Source of the DNA: Chondrosia reniformis
Lineage: Eukaryota > Porifera > Demospongiae > Chondrillida > Chondrillidae
DNA length: 64,000 nt
NCBI GenBank assembly: GCA_947172415.1
Contig: OX359199.1
Span: forward strand, 1,700,001 to 1,764,000
Direction of reading: 5' to 3'
Part shown: piece by piece, positions 11,301 through 22,000 of the stretch
How the letters are laid out: the number at the start of each line of letters is the position of its first letter
How positions within the stretch are numbered: position 1 is the stretch's first letter
Made by a program: the position numbers and the translations under genes
The notes under the pieces: model-generated
Database searches by the model: none
What the model was told of the DNA's origin: nothing
Seen by the model: only the letters and a program-made list of their open reading frames with translations

Positions 11301-14300
11301 CTGGACACTTGTCATCAATTGATACATCCAAAACATTGTCTTTTCCCAAAACCTAAGTATTATATAAATAGGGAGGCAAGTTTAAATAAACTTTGTCTAA
11401 AGAGTTAGGATACATAGGATCTGCATGTAAAAGCATGGTTACTTTGTTAACGTAGTACATGACTTACAAGTACACACTGATATCGATTAAAGGCTAATCA
11501 TGGGCAGATCTAGATTATATTTGGGGCGTGCTGAGGTGTGACAGGGAAAGGGTGTGAGGCGATTTGGCTAGTATTTGGGGCGAGCCTGAGCGAGCCCCAC
11601 ACTGACAAGTTAAACGCCGACCGCGTCTATATACAGTACAAGTTATATATATATATATATATAACTTTGAATTCTTCATTATATCTTGATTATTTTGCTC
11701 ATTTAATTAAGCAAAACTTCGTCAGACGTTTCTTATACATGATATATGTTGATTTCACAGTTATCTGAAAAATTGAAATTTTTTATCAATATAACACATG
11801 GTTTGCATATAAATTTCCCATAGGTTTTCTATAGTCCTATGGCCTTTTATATGCAAACTTTGTCCTCCGTTTTCTAACAAACGGAGGCCTAAATAAAAAA
11901 TCCCTTAATTTGAAACGAGTTTTATACCCCAATCTTTATGATGATATGCCCATTTTGTTTTTAGGTTCTTTCTTGGAGCCATATGAATTATTTAATTATT
12001 TATTGGGGCGAGCCTTAGCGAGCCCCACCTAGTGCGTAGTATGGCTGGAAGCGCTATGTATGTATGTATGTATATATGTCGCCGTATGTTCGCCCGGTAA
12101 ATTTTTGCTGTGGTTGCCCGCTACAATTTTATGGCTCGGCGAACATGTCTGCCGCCCGCGATCGAGGTTTGGCATTTTCCCTGATTGACATCTACCTTTT
12201 CCACTTCACTGATTTTAACTTCTGCCTGCCCTTTCCCACTGTCTCTCCTCATTACTTCGAACTCTTTGTGAGGTGCCTCCTATACCTTGGAGTGGCTTGA
12301 GCCGACCATTTCAAAGCGTTGCTCTCCATCCTTGAACTGCACAGGTGTCTCTTTCACTTGCCAGTTCACGAGAGCCACTGCAGTACGAGTGGCCTGTGCA
12401 CTCTGTGTGCATGACCAGCACATGTGACTTTCCACTGTGTGCATTCATCATTGCTTCTTTCAATGCCACCCATTCAGCTTCAGCTAATTTTGCTCACCCT
12501 TTAACTATCCATGGTGCTAGCATGGCAGCCAGACATTGTGTGTCGCAGACACTGGCTGCACAGTACCACCACAGCATTGGCATGTGCAGTGCTTAGCAAG
12601 GCTCGCCCCATAATGCTGTGCATTTGTCTAGTATTAGATTACCTTAGTATATTGTAACTTGCACTGTATATATATATTTGCCGTACGTCTTACCGTATGT
12701 TTCTATTACACTCTACAAAAATGGCTCCCGTTCGCGAACAGCGGAATGTTCGCTGCGTGCAGGTTCACATGCCTTCGTAGCTGTACTAAACGAAGACAAG
12801 TTACCAGTCATTCCTCTATTCAAGGTCCACAGGAACGACACTGAGTTCTGCCACCAAGAGGCTTCGCTGCAGCCAATTCAGAACCATTTGTTTGCGATCT
12901 GCGAATAGGAAATGTCCCAAAATGCAGCCTAACTATCCGAGTTTACGGAAGACCGCCTGGAAAGTGCCCTCCTGCAGTCAGTGCGCCTCTCCTGTTGTTC
13001 TCATGGCTTACTCCTTCCACTTCTGGTATTCGTTTCGCGGCGCCCGCCATGTTTTTATTAGCTACTAGGCAGATGAAAATTATCACCGGGGACAACTCGC
13101 CAACAATCACTCCATGTACAGTGGCTCCCTTTGTCTCGCACACTTCAGACACGTCCATTTCGCTTGATTTCTCAGCCATTGCCGGGCCAATCCTCTCCAC
13201 GTCTATCGTTGTACAGCTCACACTTCTGTTAACTGGCACCTTTTGGCATCTTTCACGATTTGCTAACTCTACACCGCGCTGCGCAATGAACACCCTCCCA
13301 GTGGCGATTCAGGGTCACGCAGTCCCGACGTCGTCCTGCCTCCATTTTAATTGCGAAACGTCTGTGCGCTACGTCTACGGCGCACACCTACTACTCGCTC
13401 AGGCTCGCCCCCACGATGATTATCATCTGCCTAGTTATGAAATATGGCTATAAACACAAACTCAAATTCAGAGGTTTTAGCAACCAAAGCACCCCCTTCC
13501 CTCACCCTAAATCCACCACTGGAATGGCATTAATGATTAACCAGACACTGTGCCTGAATACATGAAGACACTTCCTAACTGTGTGTATGGTTTTAATGAT
13601 ATAATCACTTGTATGCCTTATGTAGTCATCAAGCAATGGTGGTACTATAAGTTCTTGGTTACATAATCCAAGCAGTATATCATCTTTGAAGAAGGTTATA
13701 TTACTATTAGTATAAAGTTGAATGTCATAAAAGTGCACATATAGAGATACAATATAAGTTATGATCAAGGGGTGTACAGTACTAGAAAGGGGTGTACAGT
13801 ACTAGAAAGGGGTGTACAGTACTAGAAAGGGGTGTACAGTACTAGAAAGGGGTGTACAGTACTAGAAAGGGGTGTACAGTACTAGAAAAGGGTGTACAGT
13901 ACTAGAAAGGGGTGTATATACAGTTCTAGAAAAGGGTGTACAGTACTAGAAAGGGGTGTATATACAGTTCTAGAAAAGGGTGTATAGTACTAGAAAGGGG
14001 TGTACAGTGTTAGAAAAAGGTGTACAGTACTAGAAAGGGGTGTACAGTACTAGAAAAAGGTGTACAGTACTAGAAAGGTGTGTATATATATATATACAGT
14101 TCTAGAAAAAGATGCATGTACAATAGAAACTCACCAATAGCCAAGTAGAATTTCCAGATGTGATAATTGATACATTACTTCTTTGTTTCATTTCTTCACA
14201 GAGACTACTGCCTTCAGAATTGTCAGCTCCCGGATACATCACATGGATAGAATTGTCCTTCCAAATCATGAAGATGTCTTCTGGTTTTTCTGGCAGATTT

Positions 14301-15635
14301 GAACAATTACTTAGAGAACAGTTAAATTGCTAAACAATGAAATATAAAGTTGTCAATTAGTAGCAAGTTATGGCTGTATCGTTGACTAAGTGTTTGTATA
14401 ATACTGTAAATTAACAATGCCTTCATTGCACCTTGACAAAATTGTAGTCATTCTCAATTACTTAATGTACTTAAAAATCTTTCTTTTATCACTACACATA
14501 GTACACATACGTAGTATAGAAATCTGGAATCCTTTAAAATTACAGTATAAAAATGCTCATTTATATTGGTAGTACGATATGGATATACTACTGCACAAGG
14601 TGAAAGGGGGCTTTCCTAAACTGGAACAACAGGCCCAAATATAATATCTCATTATGACCTTATTAAACTATTAATATTATTATAAAACTAACATGTTTCA
14701 TTGACTATTTCCTGTATATAGACAACAATAATAATCAATGTACTGAATAGTTAATGCAGATGAAACAACATACAGAAGTATAGGAAATGAGTAATGTTCT
14801 AGGTATTTGTGTTTCTATTTCATTTTTTAAATCTCAGATTTTACTAGGCTCCTGTAACTCAGTTTGCATCACACATATAATTTTCTACAGTAAGAATGCC
14901 ATAAAAGGATGTATGACTCATTAGATAAAAAATTCCATCATAAGTCATAAGACCAGTCCTACAATTACATCCTGTTTTTATCTTATATTATATATTATGG
15001 ACATATAATACATTTTAGAAGGTCAGTCCACTGTGTAGGTATATAGGAATTAAACCTAGAGATCTTTCACCGAAAATGTATCACTAATCATTGAAGGATG
15101 GTACGCCCATACAAATACCAAGTGGTGCAGAAGAACAAAGATCCCTAAGTTTAATTCACCGGTCAATCTTATACAATAGATCTTAGATTACAGTATTCTT
15201 CGGATAATACCGGATAAATCGTTTGACGGACTTTTACATTTTCAATCTTAATAGCCTTAGTACGTGACCTATAGATTTCTGAGGTAAATTTTAATGACTG
15301 CAACTTCGACAATAGGCTCTGTGGTTAAATGATAGACACAAAGAGTTAAATTTAAAAGGACTTACTTCCCCAGTGCAGCAGTTTGCTACGCAGTCCGATG
15401 TATCGGTATTCTAGAATAAAGAGAGAATATTACTATAAGTTATAGGTAGTTTAAATATGTCAGAATATCTACGCACGCGTCATATTTAACTACTCACCAG
15501 AGACGTACATCTTCCTCGGCACAGTAGGTCCGAAGTAGTAACTGTATTAGAACACGAGGTGAGCGGGATGCTTCCAATCTGCTGAGGTTTTAAGAATAGC
15601 AGAGAGATACTTAAAATAAGCACATAATTCGTCAT
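2262..15635 (-). CDS. receptor tyrosine kinase A (FN3 ectodomain, short tail)
   Basis: Single-pass receptor tyrosine kinase at the plasma membrane, predicted to autophosphorylate after binding an unknown ligand. Exons 5' to 3': 15498-15635, 15366-15410, 14135-14329, 11238-11352, 11089-11169, 10700-10812, 9947-10009, 9716-9797, 9093-9292, 8780-8848, 8529-8613, 7514-7665, 6988-7135, 5759-5916, 5123-5396, 4651-4844, 4402-4476, 4109-4300, 3573-3793, 3205-3245, 3004-3100, 2262-2409. They total 2886 nt (961 codons plus stop) in one unbroken frame. The start is chosen because MTNYVLILSISLLFL is a signal peptide. A Cys-rich N-terminus (SC, LCRGRC, DCVANCC, NCSLSNC) is followed by about three FN3-like modules. 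The clearest is the last, with NINWTEPLETNGLTGYQLEI. The transmembrane helix is near residues 512-539, with stop-transfer KRR. The kinase fills 596 to the end. It is a tandem paralogue of RTK-B, 455 bp upstream. Introns are swollen by small transposons. Confidence 0.88.
5917..6987. other. RTK-A intron with small inverted repeats
   Basis: No exon was found here. It contains a nested inverted repeat: an outer pair (ATACTCCATTGCCATG near 6185 against its complement near 6510-6526) and the TA-flanked element at 6371-6479. The rest is AT-rich. Confidence 0.5.
6371..6479. mobile_element. pogo/Tc1-like MITE
   Basis: The ends are inverted copies: CAGTTGAACCC.GTTAAGATG on the left and the complement CATCTTAAGCGGGTTCAAATG on the right (one mismatch cluster). 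They are flanked by TA on both sides, as expected for TA target duplication in the Tc1/mariner/pogo superfamily. It is about 109 bp with no coding capacity. Confidence 0.6.
7666..8528. other. RTK-A intron, AT-rich with a dispersed repeat
   Basis: No exon is visible. A segment at about 8120-8175 (AAAGATGATCTTTTC... then CAATACAGTTAGA) matches the right arm of the foldback element near 10359-10411, so this is a degraded relative of that family. Confidence 0.4.
10162..10568. mobile_element. foldback MITE in RTK-A intron
   Basis: Terminal inverted repeats of about 32 bp (TACAGTACAAGTCAAAAGTA at the left end and its near-complement at 10537-10568) are flanked by TA. Inside are a second inverted pair, 10286-10306 and 10359-10379 (CTTTAGAAAGGGTCATCTTTC and complement, perfect), and an unusually CpG-rich stretch with repeated CCGCA/CGCAATTACG words. 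There is no transposase. The terminal word ACAGTRCAAGT recurs at 11633-11643 and 12657-12667. Confidence 0.65.
10853..11036. mobile_element. foldback MITE, second family
   Basis: The left end AACTCTGGATATTACC..CCCACTC and the right end are inverted copies over about 40 bp, including CCTGAGGAGC. A related shorter copy lies at 27746-27816. It sits between two RTK-A exons (11089-11169 and 10700-10812). Confidence 0.6.
11577..13412. mobile_element. nested composite of inverted-repeat elements
   Basis: The outer ends GGGGCGAGCCTGAGCGAG (11577) and its exact complement (13394-13411) bracket the region. Inside lies an ACAGTACAAGT / ACTTGCACTGT pair (11633 and 12667). Inside that is a third pair with TGGGGCGAGCCTTAGC-type ends (12004 and 12610). 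The 12670-13390 part is visibly richer in GC and CpG than the surroundings and contains open frames on both strands (longest 152 codons, + strand 12995-13453; 116 codons, - strand). I recognise no domain in them. This looks like element-into-element insertion, perhaps with captured host sequence. Confidence 0.55.
13769..14110 (+). repeat. 20-bp minisatellite
   Basis: About 17 tandem copies of GGGGTGTACAGTACTAGAAA. The first six are identical; later copies drift (GTATATACAGTTCTAGAAA and AAAAGG variants). It lies inside the third RTK-A intron, just downstream of exon 3 in transcript order. Confidence 0.95.
14330..15365. other. RTK-A intron 2, nothing recognised
   Basis: This is AT-rich intron sequence of about 1 kb between the exons at 15366-15410 and 14135-14329. 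I see no exon, RNA gene or clear repeat. Confidence 0.4.
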
Positions 15636-16089
15636 GTTGTCGACGTCTTAAAGTGAACACTTGGATTTAGATCAGAGAGGTCGGACCAGCATAAATATAT
15701 ATGAAGAATTTGGTCCGGAATTAACTGGATATAGTCATGCATTTCCGGTATTTTACCACATGGCTGATGGCTGATCGATGGGCTCCAGCTGAATAATGTC
15801 ATGCTGTGCATGGACCAAAATTTATATCCATTTTGTATAATATATATATGTTTAAATTTAATATTAAAATAGTTTTATAGAGCTAGTCACAATTAACATT
15901 AATATGTATATACCACACATTAATAATAATATCAGCAAGCATACAATTCAATTCATAAATTCAAAATGAAACAAAGAAAGTTATTTGTGTCTGTATATGC
16001 ATGGAGTAATGCACACATGAAATGTGGATCAAAATGTACCTAGTAGTATCAGTTAACTAGTAAGGACGACATTTACAAGAAGATAACTC
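15636..16089. promoter_or_regulatory. RTK-A upstream region / RTK-B 3' flank
   Basis: These 454 bp separate the RTK-A start from the RTK-B stop, so they must hold both the RTK-A promoter and RTK-B 3' sequence. On the - strand a TATA-like run (ATATATTTAT, 15691-15700) lies about 60 bases before the RTK-A ATG. The assignment as a core promoter is a guess from position and composition. Confidence 0.3.
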
Positions 16090-19000
16090 TTAGAAAACTG
16101 GCTCATCGATGGAGTTATTGTCCGGCAAGGGACCATTATTGCTGCTTTCATCAGAACAGGATCCAGAGGTGGCTGAAACAGGGAGGGTGTGGCATTTGGC
16201 ATCTTCCTCTCCCTCTTCAGCTGGTTTCATTTGGTAGTATGGCAGTAGGTCGTCCACATTCAGGTCCACATACGACTCTGTCTGCTGGTTAGCCATCATA
16301 ATATCAAATGTGGCTCTTAGCTCAGCAAAAGTTGGCCTATCCTCAGGCTCCACTGCCCAACACTTTGTCATGATAGCATAACTATGTATTGTAAAAATAG
16401 AAAGGTCCATAAGTAAAGAATGTTCTATTTTATTTTAAGTCATTCATTAGTATCACAAAATTATATCTGAAACTAAAGTTCTGCCCAGTTACAAGCATTT
16501 TATGGCATCTTCAACCACACTACACTTACATGTCTTCTGAGCAGTTTTGAGGCTTTTCCAACCTCATTCCTTGAATCAGGTACTGCAACAGTTGCTTATT
16601 ACCAACTGATGGATAAGGATGTCCACCCAAAGTACAAACCTCCCAAAGTGTCACGCCATAGGACCACCTGTGGTTAACAACCAGTACAAAAGTGATGTGT
16701 AAAAGGAAGCTAGCTTTTTGAACTTGTCAAATGATATTACACATTCTTTTAAAAGGAGATTGTGCTAGAAGTATTGTACTTTGGACATTATTGTATCATC
16801 CTTATCAATGTACACACAAATGATTTTATTATGCCATCACTCACACATCAGACTTATGGGTAAAGGTCCTGTCGATAATTGATTCCAAGGCCATCCATCT
16901 AAGAGGAAGTTTTCCATCAGTATTTTTGACATACAGTTCATCGGTTCTAGCCAAACCAAAGTCAGATATTTTCAATACTTTGTTTTCATCAACTAGAATG
17001 TTTCTGCATGCCAAATCACGATGAACTATGGGTACGGTAGCCAAGTATTCCTACAACAATAATTAAGAGAAATTTTAACTTCCTTTCTTCTTATATGGAT
17101 AACAAGCCAAATCATTTTATTTAGATATTAAAGGATAAACTCAAAAGGAAATTCCAATGTACATAAAACTAAACTATTATGTATACAATGGATATATATA
17201 TAAATGCAAGTGTAAATAAACCGCTCATGATCATGATTGCATATTTAGAGTATAACTCCAAAAGAAATAAAAGATAATAGTTCTGATTCAGTTGCTAGAT
17301 ACCTGGTCTTAATATTAATTAAAATCCACATATAAGGTCACATTCTGATGTCATATTAGACAGGAAGAGACAACAATAGTCTTATTTATATAAAAACATA
17401 GCCTATAGTACTAATACAGAACAACTATGCATTAAGAATCATTATTATTATTTAGTTCCATTGAAGCCTAGTAGTATCACCATTGGCAAGACACATATCT
17501 AGGGATTCTGTTTCAAATCATACATACGTACCATCTATAATACAATATCAATCACATACTATACATATTGCTTCATATTAGTCGATCTCATGAGACAAGA
17601 AATTGCTAATTATGAATGAAAATGAATTGTAGGCAAGCTATAATGAAATCTCATAAATAATGGAGGGTCCTATTTACAGTACCTCTTTAGCAGTTAAAAT
17701 ATTTGCCCCAGGCTAGTGGAGAATGAAGGAGTTGAAGTTGGTTATAAAACTGCATGGTATCCTCATCTAAGTTCAATAGACTTTCCCAAATTAACAAGTA
17801 TCTAGGAAAACAGTCTATTGTATGTGTACTTCTCTTTTTGCCTCATATGTATCTTAACCACATGTATAGGAAAATGGTGTTTCAGAATATTCCTAGATGT
17901 ACGTAGCTCATGATCTTACCATTCCAACTGCAATTTGGTAGGCAAAAGAGATTAAATCAAGGGGTTCCAGATCTCCTAGGCTTGCATAAGGGTTTGTGTC
18001 ACCCTTTTCCTCTGTGTCTTCTTCTCCCGTTATATCTTGCATAGACTTCACAGTGTGAAACTCTTCAACATAATCATTGCTGCGAGCTTTATTCTGATTA
18101 GATTCATTGGTTGGATACTGCAGAGTAAGACAGACTCTTATGATTAAATGAGAAGTACTATATGTCATGAAAAATGTGACAAAACCATAACTTTCAACTT
18201 ACCAAATATGGGTTAGCCTTCATATCTTCATAAGCTTTGCTCTTCTTTCGGACACAATTCTATAGAAGAAGGGATAATCAGTTAACACATTAAACCATTG
18301 ACATTTTATGCATACGTAGGCTTAGGTATGTATTTTAGGAGACTTGCCTATTCTATACACATAGCATAAAACTATAAAACCCAGCCTGTAGGGGGTTAAG
18401 CATTCCTCAGCATATTTAGTCCCTAATATACGTACATACGTATACATAAAGATATATATATACATATGTACATGTGTACATATAGCAGGTGGGACATATA
18501 CATTCATACGTACATTTTAGTAGGTGTAAAATCAACAACATTCCAAAAAGCCACAAAAGAGATTGTGATAGACGTCCTGTGTATGTATGTACATGTAGTC
18601 TAACCCTCTTTCTGATAGTCCTGAGGTATGCAAGAAGGTCCCCAAAAGCAGCATATTCTAGAACCAGGGCCAAAGGTTCCTGAAGTGTACAACATCCAAT
18701 CATGTTGACCACATGCGGACATCTGCCAACACTGATCTTCTTCATGGTAGTAATCTCCTTTAGGAAATCAACCTTTAGTTCAGAACCAGCTTCAGCTAAG
18801 GTACAGAGATTGATTGAAATGAAATTGGCACTACGTAATTACAAAACGATGCATTAAATTAAGGTGACACAAAGGAAGTAAGTATATTTGAACACGAGTT
18901 CCATTTCCTGGATTCTGATGATATTTGCAGTTTACAGTTAAAATAATATTGTTTCAAATATTTCAGATTCATAGATTTCCCTACTACAATAGCACCTGTA

Positions 19001-22000
19001 AACGGGTTATCAGCTAGAAAGGTTTCACCATAGAGCCTCCTATGCCCCTAACTTGCTGTGATAAGCAAACTACAAGTAATATCATGAAGAGGGAAAGGCA
19101 TGATAGAAGCAATTACTGGGAGAGGTCAACTGGTACATATTAGCTAGCAATGCTCTGCCACTAACTACAGTTGCTACAGCAATGCTCCATTAATTCATGC
19201 CTCCCATTGTGTAAACCATCCATGATCTGATAGATATGCAATCCACAGTGCCACCTCTATTCTATGATAAAAGGCCTATAGGGAGCTAAACCTAGTGAGA
19301 GCTTTGGAATAATAAACATGAACATATATTGATAATTCAGTAAAGGAGCATTATATATTTGAGAAGGTACTGACAGGCAAGATTCACAATTATAAATATT
19401 GATTAGTGATTGTGCATATAGCAAATGTATATAACACCAACCAACCAAAACCTCTGATATAACATTTATAGTTTCTTAATGCACTTATGCATGCAAAATA
19501 TCACAATGTTTTGGTAAATTTATAAAATATACCAAATGATGCATAAATAATAAACACATTATAATTTACTGAGGACATTATACATATTAACTAAATAAGG
19601 TAACATTTAGTATTTCAATATTATAATAATTAGATGCATTTTGCAATTCATTCTCAGGACATATATTTAGTGAATGTAGTACTTCCTGCCTAAATTACAA
19701 TGTTTCTAAGCGTCTAGGTAATTACTTCTAAGCAAATTGACGGCCTAAATTACAATGTTTCTAAGCGTCTAGGTAATTACGTACTTCTAAGCAATTTGAC
19801 GGCCACAGATCTAGTTCCGATGTAGGTGCCCACGCCAGGTGTGGTGATGGTACCAATAAGCTTTCCCAAGAATACCTCTCCAAAGTTACCAGATCCCAGC
19901 TGCTTGTCCATAATTATTTGTTCTGGCGAGATTTCCCACTGATCAATTGGCAAGGTATCCACTTGGCATACATCTAATGCATTCTCTTTTCCTCCAACAA
20001 ACCACTCTTCGTCACCATCCTGGAAAGAAACATTTTAGCTTACTTTAAAGCAGCTACACTTCGGTAATAATGTTGTAATAACAGTGCAAGTAACATGTAA
20101 TGCGTGGTATACTCTTCATAACTAGTGTCCGTGTGAAGTAGTACCATACCTTAAGGAAGACCACTTTGTCCTTGCTGCGTTGCCAACAACAAATAACAGT
20201 CAGAATAATTAAAACTACTAGTATAATAGCAACAACAATGGCTGCAGCTGCTACACCATAAATCAATCCACTAGATGTGTCTAAATATAATATTAAAAAA
20301 AGAGAAGTGAGCAAAATGTATTAAAATAAATTATTATGTATACGTATGTATATGTAGTTTAATAAGTTTGTATAGCAAAGCTTACGCATACAATGTATGT
20401 ACGTATGTACATATGTACGTACATATATCTTTGATATGGTCTTTTAAACACATAAAGATGCAATTTTGGTTCCTTGAGAAGTCAGATATTCCGATACTGG
20501 GAGTCTTCATCAGTGAATGAGCCCCGTGGTAAAAACAGTAGACTTTTCAAGAAACCAACTGCAGCTTTAGATGTTCAAAATGGTCGACAAACCAACTCAC
20601 AGTACATATTATACATTTTATGTATGATAGAAGTAGACTATGACAAGAAGTCTCACCTGCAATATCTCTTTGGGGAATGTTCAATATATAGGGCTCACTC
20701 CAGTTGGCTTCTTTATAGTAGTTCTCTGCTCTTATCTACAGGTGTTTAAGAAGAGAGAGAAAGTTACTGATATCAGGATGATTGCAAATTTATGGACAAC
20801 AAAATTACCATCCAATGTTTAATTTATTTAGTCATTAATTTTAAACAAAAACAGCATCCCTAATGCACTTGATACACTGTGGATTCTGACCAATTGGGTA
20901 TACTGTAGGTGTTATGGACAAAGACAATAGCATTGTCCTTTTTATCTGATAGTAGCAGGTTAATCAAAAGCTGATACAATCCTTAATAACCAACATATAT
21001 ACATACAACAATCACTAAAGATAAACTGACCAAAAGTGCTAACTTTTATATATACGTATGTACTAATTGTACATACATGTACTACAGCTAAGACATTTAT
21101 CAGTGCCATCAAAGTGTAGTATTGTCCTAGTAGTGTGGATATTTTAATCTATTTATAACTGTATCTGGATATTTGGATATTCCTCACAATAGTTGGGTTG
21201 ATCGAGTAGCATTACAAGATCAAAAACTGAATATGCAAAGGTCAAACAAATAGTACAACCATTAAAAACTGAATATGTAAAGGTCAAACAGATAGACCTT
21301 AGAATCCACCTAAAATAATAGTTTCACATGTCTATGGTGCAAATCATGATCATCAAAGCCATAAAAAAGCTGCAGTATGATTTCATTTCCTGATACATAC
21401 AAAGAAGTCACATTGTATTAAGTCACTACTAGGAATCAATCCCTATTTTCTCACTAGAAACATTATACCATTTATCACTATGGTAATGTTACATTTACTA
21501 AACTGCAATCTCTTATGTCATTGGCCTGTGTTATATGTCCATTGTAGTAATTAGCAGGAACATCCTCCAGAATAAACAACAATAGAACAATATACAATAG
21601 AATAGTGGCTTTGTGCACCTTTAGCAAACAACACACATATCATGGCATGTAACAATGACAGCAAAAGTTTGGTGAGGCTGTATGGTGCGTATATACAATT
21701 AATGGCTATATGGATGTGTGCACTTTCAGACAAGCTTACCATGATATACTGTGTTCTTTCAGGAAATATTTCTTTAGAAATCAGGTAGCTCTGATAAACT
21801 GCCTATAATACACATATGTAGAATATAAAAGAAATCTTACACGACCAGTTGACAAATTAGCTACAAATATTAATACAATGTGTAAATATGACATCAACAA
21901 ACAATAACAACTCACAGATATTAGGGTTGATTGCTGAATGTCCGGCTCATCTTCATGCCAAAGGTATATATGATATCTCCATAGAATTCCATTGGTGATT

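Larger units (their letters stand above)
16090..20019 (-). other. RTK-B tyrosine kinase domain and tail
   Basis: The glycine loop is GSGNFGEV (700-707), the ATP lysine AVKLLR (K733), the catalytic loop HRDLACRN (D897) and DFG starts at D915. The activation-loop tyrosine is in [20 protein letters not shown] (Y925). The kinase insert (exons 18203-18259 and 17920-18117) is acidic and carries AYEDM (YxxM), NDYVEEF and NPYASL, all candidate SH2 docking sites. The tail of about 60 residues contains [15 protein letters not shown], again with a YxxM, then a Ser/Asn/Asp-rich end. Catalytic competence is well supported. Docking partners (for example the PI3K regulatory subunit for YxxM) follow from known SH2 preferences, not from direct evidence. 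Confidence 0.93.

Noticed and set aside
12943..13453. Opposing 116- and 152-codon frames as genes
   Set aside because: They overlap on opposite strands inside a transposon-like composite, have no recognisable domain and lack supporting exons.
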